This document shows, one piece after another, positions 7,003-9,763 of a DNA stretch of 9,763 bases; position 1 is the first letter of the stretch; each line of letters begins with the position of its first letter. This stretch comes from Alphaproteobacteria bacterium (GTDB lineage: Bacteria > Pseudomonadota > Alphaproteobacteria > UBA8366), in contig JABJCS010000166.1 of assembly GCA_018665505.1 (NCBI GenBank), positions 1 through 9,763 of the forward strand, in the 5' to 3' direction. Under the pieces are notes generated by a model, which searched no databases, had not been told where the DNA came from, and was given only the letters and a program-made list of their open reading frames with translations. Made by a program: the position numbers and the translations under genes.

Positions 7003-7977
7003 TCAACTCTGATCGTGAAGGTGACAGGCGGCGAAGTGGCCGGGCGTCACTTCCTTCATCTTCGGTATCTCTTGCCGGCAGATATCCATCGCATGATCGC
7101 AGCGTGGATTGAACTTACATCCGGTCGGTGGATCCATCATATTGCAGACCAACCCTTTGATCGGCGTGAGATATTTTGATTGCGTATCCAGGCGTGGAAT
7201 CAAATTCAGCAAACCCACTGTGTATGGGTGCTGTGGGTTTTTAAAGATTTCACTTTTCTTGCCGAGCTCCACCAAATGCGAGGCATACATGACGCCGATG
7301 GAGTCGCAGGCATGCGCCACGACGCCGAGATTATGGGTGATGAAAATCAACGACATATCGAAGCGTTCGATCATACTTTCGATCAACTCTAGGATCGTCG
7401 CTTGGATCGTGACGTCGAGCGCCGTCGTCGGCTCGTCCGCGATGAGCAAATTCGGATCGCAACTGAGCGCCATTGCCAGCATCACGCGCTGACGCATACC
7501 GCCGGAAAATTCGTGAACGTAGCTGTCGATCCGCTGCTCAGGCGACGGAATACCCACCAGCGACATCAATTCCTTACAGCGGTCTCGTGCCGATCGCGCG
7601 TCCATTCCCAGATTGGTTTGCAAGGCGTCGGTGATCTGCGCGCCGACCGTGAAGACAGGGTTGAGCGCGCTCATCGGCTCTTGAAACACCATTGCGATAT
7701 TGGTGCCGCGCAACTCCCGTATTTCCGCATCGGAGAGGCCTTAGACGTCCCTCCCTTCGTAGCGCACCGATCCCTTGACCAGCTCACCCGGCGGCATCGG
7801 TATGAGCCGCATGATCGATCGAGCGGTGACGGTTTTACCGGATCCCGATTCGCCGACGAGCCCGAAGGTCTCCCCTTTGTCGATCGAAAAAGAGACCCCA
7901 TCCACTGCACGCAATTCGCCGTGCTTCAGCTGAAAACTGATGGTGAGGTCTTCGACCTCGAGTATCGGCTCGGCCAT
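7003..7977 (-). pseudogene. ABC transporter ATPase D (DppD/OppD-type) with in-frame TAA at codon 79
   Basis: Residues 1-78 ([10 protein letters not shown] onward, Walker A GESGSGKT at 42-49) and residues 80-324 lie in the same frame. A single TAA (7743-7741) separates them after YEGRDV. The downstream part begins GLSDAEIRELRG and has Q-loop Q99, signature FSGGMRQR (157-164), Walker B LLIADEP (177-183), switch H215 and the cysteine-containing C-terminal domain ([11 protein letters not shown]). The family normally has leucine at the stop position (GRDLLGLS), so one substitution, TTA to TAA, would explain it. Total length, 324, is normal. If real, the stop separates Walker A from the rest and no working ATPase results. 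The gene ends three bases before ATPase F starts and is first in its operon. The ATG at 7977 has a purine-rich leader, GGGGGGAAG. Confidence 0.88.
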
Positions 7978-8066
7978 CTTCCCCCCGGTGCACCTGTTTC
8001 GGTACGTTCCCCTTATTCTTAAATGTCAGCATGCAAAACCCTGCCGCTGGAGGCCAGAAGAATTTT

Positions 8067-8084
8067 CCGTCTAGCCCGTCTAGC
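8067..8084. repeat. Two tandem copies of a 9-base unit (CCGTCTAGC) in the divergent gap
   Basis: CCGTCTAGC occurs twice back to back at 8067-8075 and 8076-8084. It lies between the ATPase D start (7977) and the lipoprotein start (8136), about 50 bases upstream of the latter. Each copy contains the palindrome CTAG. It could be a binding site for a regulator of either gene, or a chance duplication. No clear -35/-10 pair was found in the 158-base gap. Confidence 0.35.
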
Positions 8085-8135
8085 AATGTAATTTAAAGGT
8101 GGAAAACGGGGAGTCTTTCTTGCTAAACGGAGGAA

Positions 8136-8303
8136 ATGCGAAAGCAGTTCACAATTTGGCTATCTCTCGCCGCCATCGGCACAATGCTTCTCGGTGCGTG
8201 TTCCCGAGAGGAAGTTGGTCGCGCGCTCTATAATACGGGCAAGAACGTCTGCAAACAGCACCAGAATAATTGCAGTACTGGCGAGAGGCAGCCCGGCGGT
8301 TAG
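8136..8303 (+). CDS. Small predicted lipoprotein, 55 residues, family not recognised
   Basis: The ATG at 8136 follows GGAGGAA and opens a 55-residue protein with a charged start (MRKQF), a hydrophobic stretch ([12 protein letters not shown]) and the lipobox LLGAC, so signal peptidase II would leave Cys22 as the lipidated N-terminus. The mature part is only 34 residues ([18 protein letters not shown]...) and has two further cysteines at 39 and 46 that could pair. The ribosome site is strong but only two bases from the ATG. A TAA in frame at 8124 rules out a longer start. Serine after the lipid cysteine, not aspartate, argues for outer-membrane sorting by the usual enterobacterial rule. It resembles entericidin-type small lipoproteins in size only. 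The stop overlaps the ispG stop. Confidence 0.72.
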   Translation: MRKQFTIWLSLAAIGTMLLGACSREEVGRALYNTGKNVCKQHQNNCSTGERQPGG

Positions 8304-9538
8304 ACCCGCTTTTCGTATTTCTGCGACACGTAATCCTCGACGATATTCTGGAACTGCTCGGCCAGGCCTTCGCCGCGCAGGGTCATACGCTTCTCTCCGT
8401 CGATGAAGACTGGGGCCGTCGGTGTTTCGCCGGTACCGGGAAGGCTGATGCCGATATCGGCGTGTTTCGACTCGCCGGGGCCGTTGACGATGCAGCCCAT
8501 CACGGCGAGTTTCATTTCCTCGACACCGACGTAGCTCTCGCGCCATTCCGGCATGCGAGTGCGAACGTAGCCCTGAATCTTGCCGGCCAAGTCCTGAAAC
8601 ACCGTGCTGGTGGTGCGGCCGCAGCCGGGGCACGACGTGACCAACGGCATGAAGGCGCGGAAGCCCATGGTCTGCAGAATTTGTTGCGCCACGGTCACTT
8701 CTTCCGTCCGATCACCACCAGGCTCCGGCGTCAACGAAATGCGGATCGTGTCGCCAATCCCCTGTTGCAATAGGACCGCCAGCGCCGCCGTCGACGCGAC
8801 GATACCCTTGGAGCCCATGCCCGCTTCGGTAAGACCCAGATGCATGCAATAGTCGCCGCGCTTTGCCATCTCCGTATAGACGGAGATCAACGACTGCACT
8901 TCGCTGACCTTGCAGGAGAGGATGATCTTATCCTTCCCCATGCCGAGGTCTTCCGCCCGCTTCGCGTTCTCGATAGCGGAGACGACCAGCGCTTCATGCA
9001 TCACATCTGACGCGGCGGCGGGCGTCTGCAGCTTGCCGTTCTCATCCATCATATGGGCGAGTAGATCTTGGTCGAGGCTGCCCCAATTGACGCCGATCCG
9101 CACCGGGCGGTCGTATTCCAGTGCAGTTTCGATCATGGAGGAGAATTGCGTGTCGCGTTTCTCGCGGAACCCGACATTCCCCGGATTGATACGGTATTTA
9201 TCGAGCGCTTCAGCGCATGCCGGGTACTTCTTCAGCAATGTGTGGCCGACATAGTGGAAGTCGCCGACGATCGGGACATCGATACCCCGCGCCAGCAGCT
9301 TTTCCTTAATATAAGGGACCGCCTGGGCCGCTTCCTCGCGGTCCACGGTGATGCGCACCAATTCGGATCCCGCACGATGCAACGCTTCAATCTGCGCCGC
9401 CGTGCCGTCGGCATCCGCCGTGTCGGTGTTCGTCATCGATTGCACCACAATCGGCGCGTCGCCACCGACGGTCACCGAACCGACCTTCACCGCAATACTC
9501 TTGCGCCGTTGAATGGAATGACTGACCAGACCCGTCAT
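8300..9538 (-). CDS. ispG: 4-hydroxy-3-methylbut-2-en-1-yl diphosphate synthase, flavodoxin type (IspG/GcpE)
   Basis: IspG is a cytoplasmic 4Fe-4S enzyme that reductively opens methylerythritol cyclodiphosphate to HMBPP, the penultimate step of the MEP isoprenoid pathway. The 412-residue protein shows QSMTNTDT (33-40), VGDFHY (91-96), RINPGNVG (116-123) and [15 protein letters not shown] (235-249) of the barrel. The cluster ligands follow: SCPGC (C303, C306), then GCIVNGPGE (C349, E356). The spacing between the cysteine pairs is about 11 residues longer than in the E. coli enzyme as I recall it. The ATG at 9538 has AGGAAGGG eight bases upstream. The gene is complete with no lesion and is expected to be essential. 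Its TAA (8302-8300) shares two bases with the TAG of the opposing lipoprotein gene. Confidence 0.97.
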   Translation of the reverse strand: MTGLVSHSIQRRKSIAVKVGSVTVGGDAPIVVQSMTNTDTADADGTAAQIEALHRAGSELVRITVDREEAAQAVPYIKEKLLARGIDVPIVGDFHYVGHTLLKKYPACAEALDKYRINPGNVGFREKRDTQFSSMIETALEYDRPVRIGVNWGSLDQDLLAHMMDENGKLQTPAAASDVMHEALVVSAIENAKRAEDLGMGKDKIILSCKVSEVQSLISVYTEMAKRGDYCMHLGLTEAGMGSKGIVASTAALAVLLQQGIGDTIRISLTPEPGGDRTEEVTVAQQILQTMGFRAFMPLVTSCPGCGRTTSTVFQDLAGKIQGYVRTRMPEWRESYVGVEEMKLAVMGCIVNGPGESKHADIGISLPGTGETPTAPVFIDGEKRMTLRGEGLAEQFQNIVEDYVSQKYEKRV

Positions 9539-9645
9539 CGCATCGACCCTTCCTGCATACTGTCCCTAGGCTAGTAGGTGGCGTGGCGATAGCCCGATGT
9601 CAAACCGCTGTAAAGTTAAATCTGGATAGCATCGGAGCAGTACCA

Positions 9646-9763
9646 TCACATGTTACTTCGCCAACCGCGCTGACCGTCGCGCGGGTGTGCCGCTTCGACG
9701 GGTATATATGATACCGGTGGTGTGTGTTTCTTGAACAGTTTTCGGGTCTCCGGCGACAGTTTC
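9646..9763 (-). CDS. Possible 3' end of a gene upstream of ispG
   Basis: On the minus strand one frame entering from the window edge reads 38 residues (KLSPETRKLFKKHTPPVSYI, continuing to GQRGWRSNM) and stops at 9648-9646, about 107 bases before ispG. The first half looks like real protein. Another frame is also open across most of this stretch, so the choice is uncertain. In many alphaproteobacteria a RodZ-like helix-turn-helix protein gene precedes ispG, but too little is visible to say so here. The remaining 9539-9645 has no clear gene. Confidence 0.28.
   Translation of the reverse strand, partial: KLSPETRKLFKKHTPPVSYIPVEAAHPRDGQRGWRSNM

Noticed and set aside
7402..8022. A 206-codon + strand open frame opposite ATPase D
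   Set aside because: It is antisense to a clear ATPase, rich in arginine and histidine, and has no recognisable domain.
8270..8773. A 167-codon + strand open frame opposite ispG
   Set aside because: It is a shadow of ispG; the real + strand gene here is the short lipoprotein in a different frame.
9571..9603. TTGACA (minus strand, 9603-9598) as an ispG -35 box with TACTAG as -10
   Set aside because: The hexamer is perfect, but the only TATAAT-like match is 21 bases away, outside the normal 16-18 base range.
9665..9684. Six-base inverted repeat CCGCGC/GCGCGG near the right edge
   Set aside because: It is short, has no T-run, and lies inside a possible gene tail, so chance is likely in GC-rich DNA.

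Overview
The window looks like a piece of an alphaproteobacterial chromosome. It has fairly high GC, an IspG of the long proteobacterial form, a Tat-type signal on a solute-binding protein, and dense gene packing. The genus cannot be read from the sequence; a Rhodospirillales-like origin is a guess.

Layout, left to right. A possible gene tail (+) lies at 2-64. A small integral-membrane methyltransferase of the isoprenylcysteine methyltransferase (ICMT) type (-) follows at 74-532. Then come three genes of a dipeptide/oligopeptide-type ABC importer on the + strand: binding protein (739-2337), permease B (2453-3405) and permease C (3416-4366). A 16-bp palindrome (4373-4416) sits between them and a convergent minus-strand group. 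Read in transcription order, that group is ATPase D (7977-7003), ATPase F (6999-6003) and a secreted caspase-like protein with a perfect EF-hand loop and Sel1-like repeats (5955-4423). Beyond the ATPases are an unrecognised 55-residue lipoprotein gene (+, 8136-8303) and ispG (-, 8300-9538), whose stop codons overlap tail to tail. The window ends with what may be the 3' end of another minus-strand gene.

The five importer genes encode every part of one transporter: a Tat-exported binding protein, two membrane subunits and two ATPases. Four of the five carry a lesion. The binding protein has a good Tat signal but no ATG, GTG or TTG in front of it, with ACG where ATG is expected. Permease B has a frameshift near residue 252. 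ATPase D has an in-frame TAA at codon 79. ATPase F has two separate one-base deletions; restoring both gives a normal 332-residue protein. Permease C and the non-transporter genes (methyltransferase, caspase-like protein, lipoprotein, ispG) read through cleanly. This pattern suggests recent inactivation of one whole transporter. Sequencing or assembly error is the main alternative, especially for the one-base indels.

No rRNA, tRNA, CRISPR array or transposase gene was seen. No stretch over 300 bases lacks a gene.
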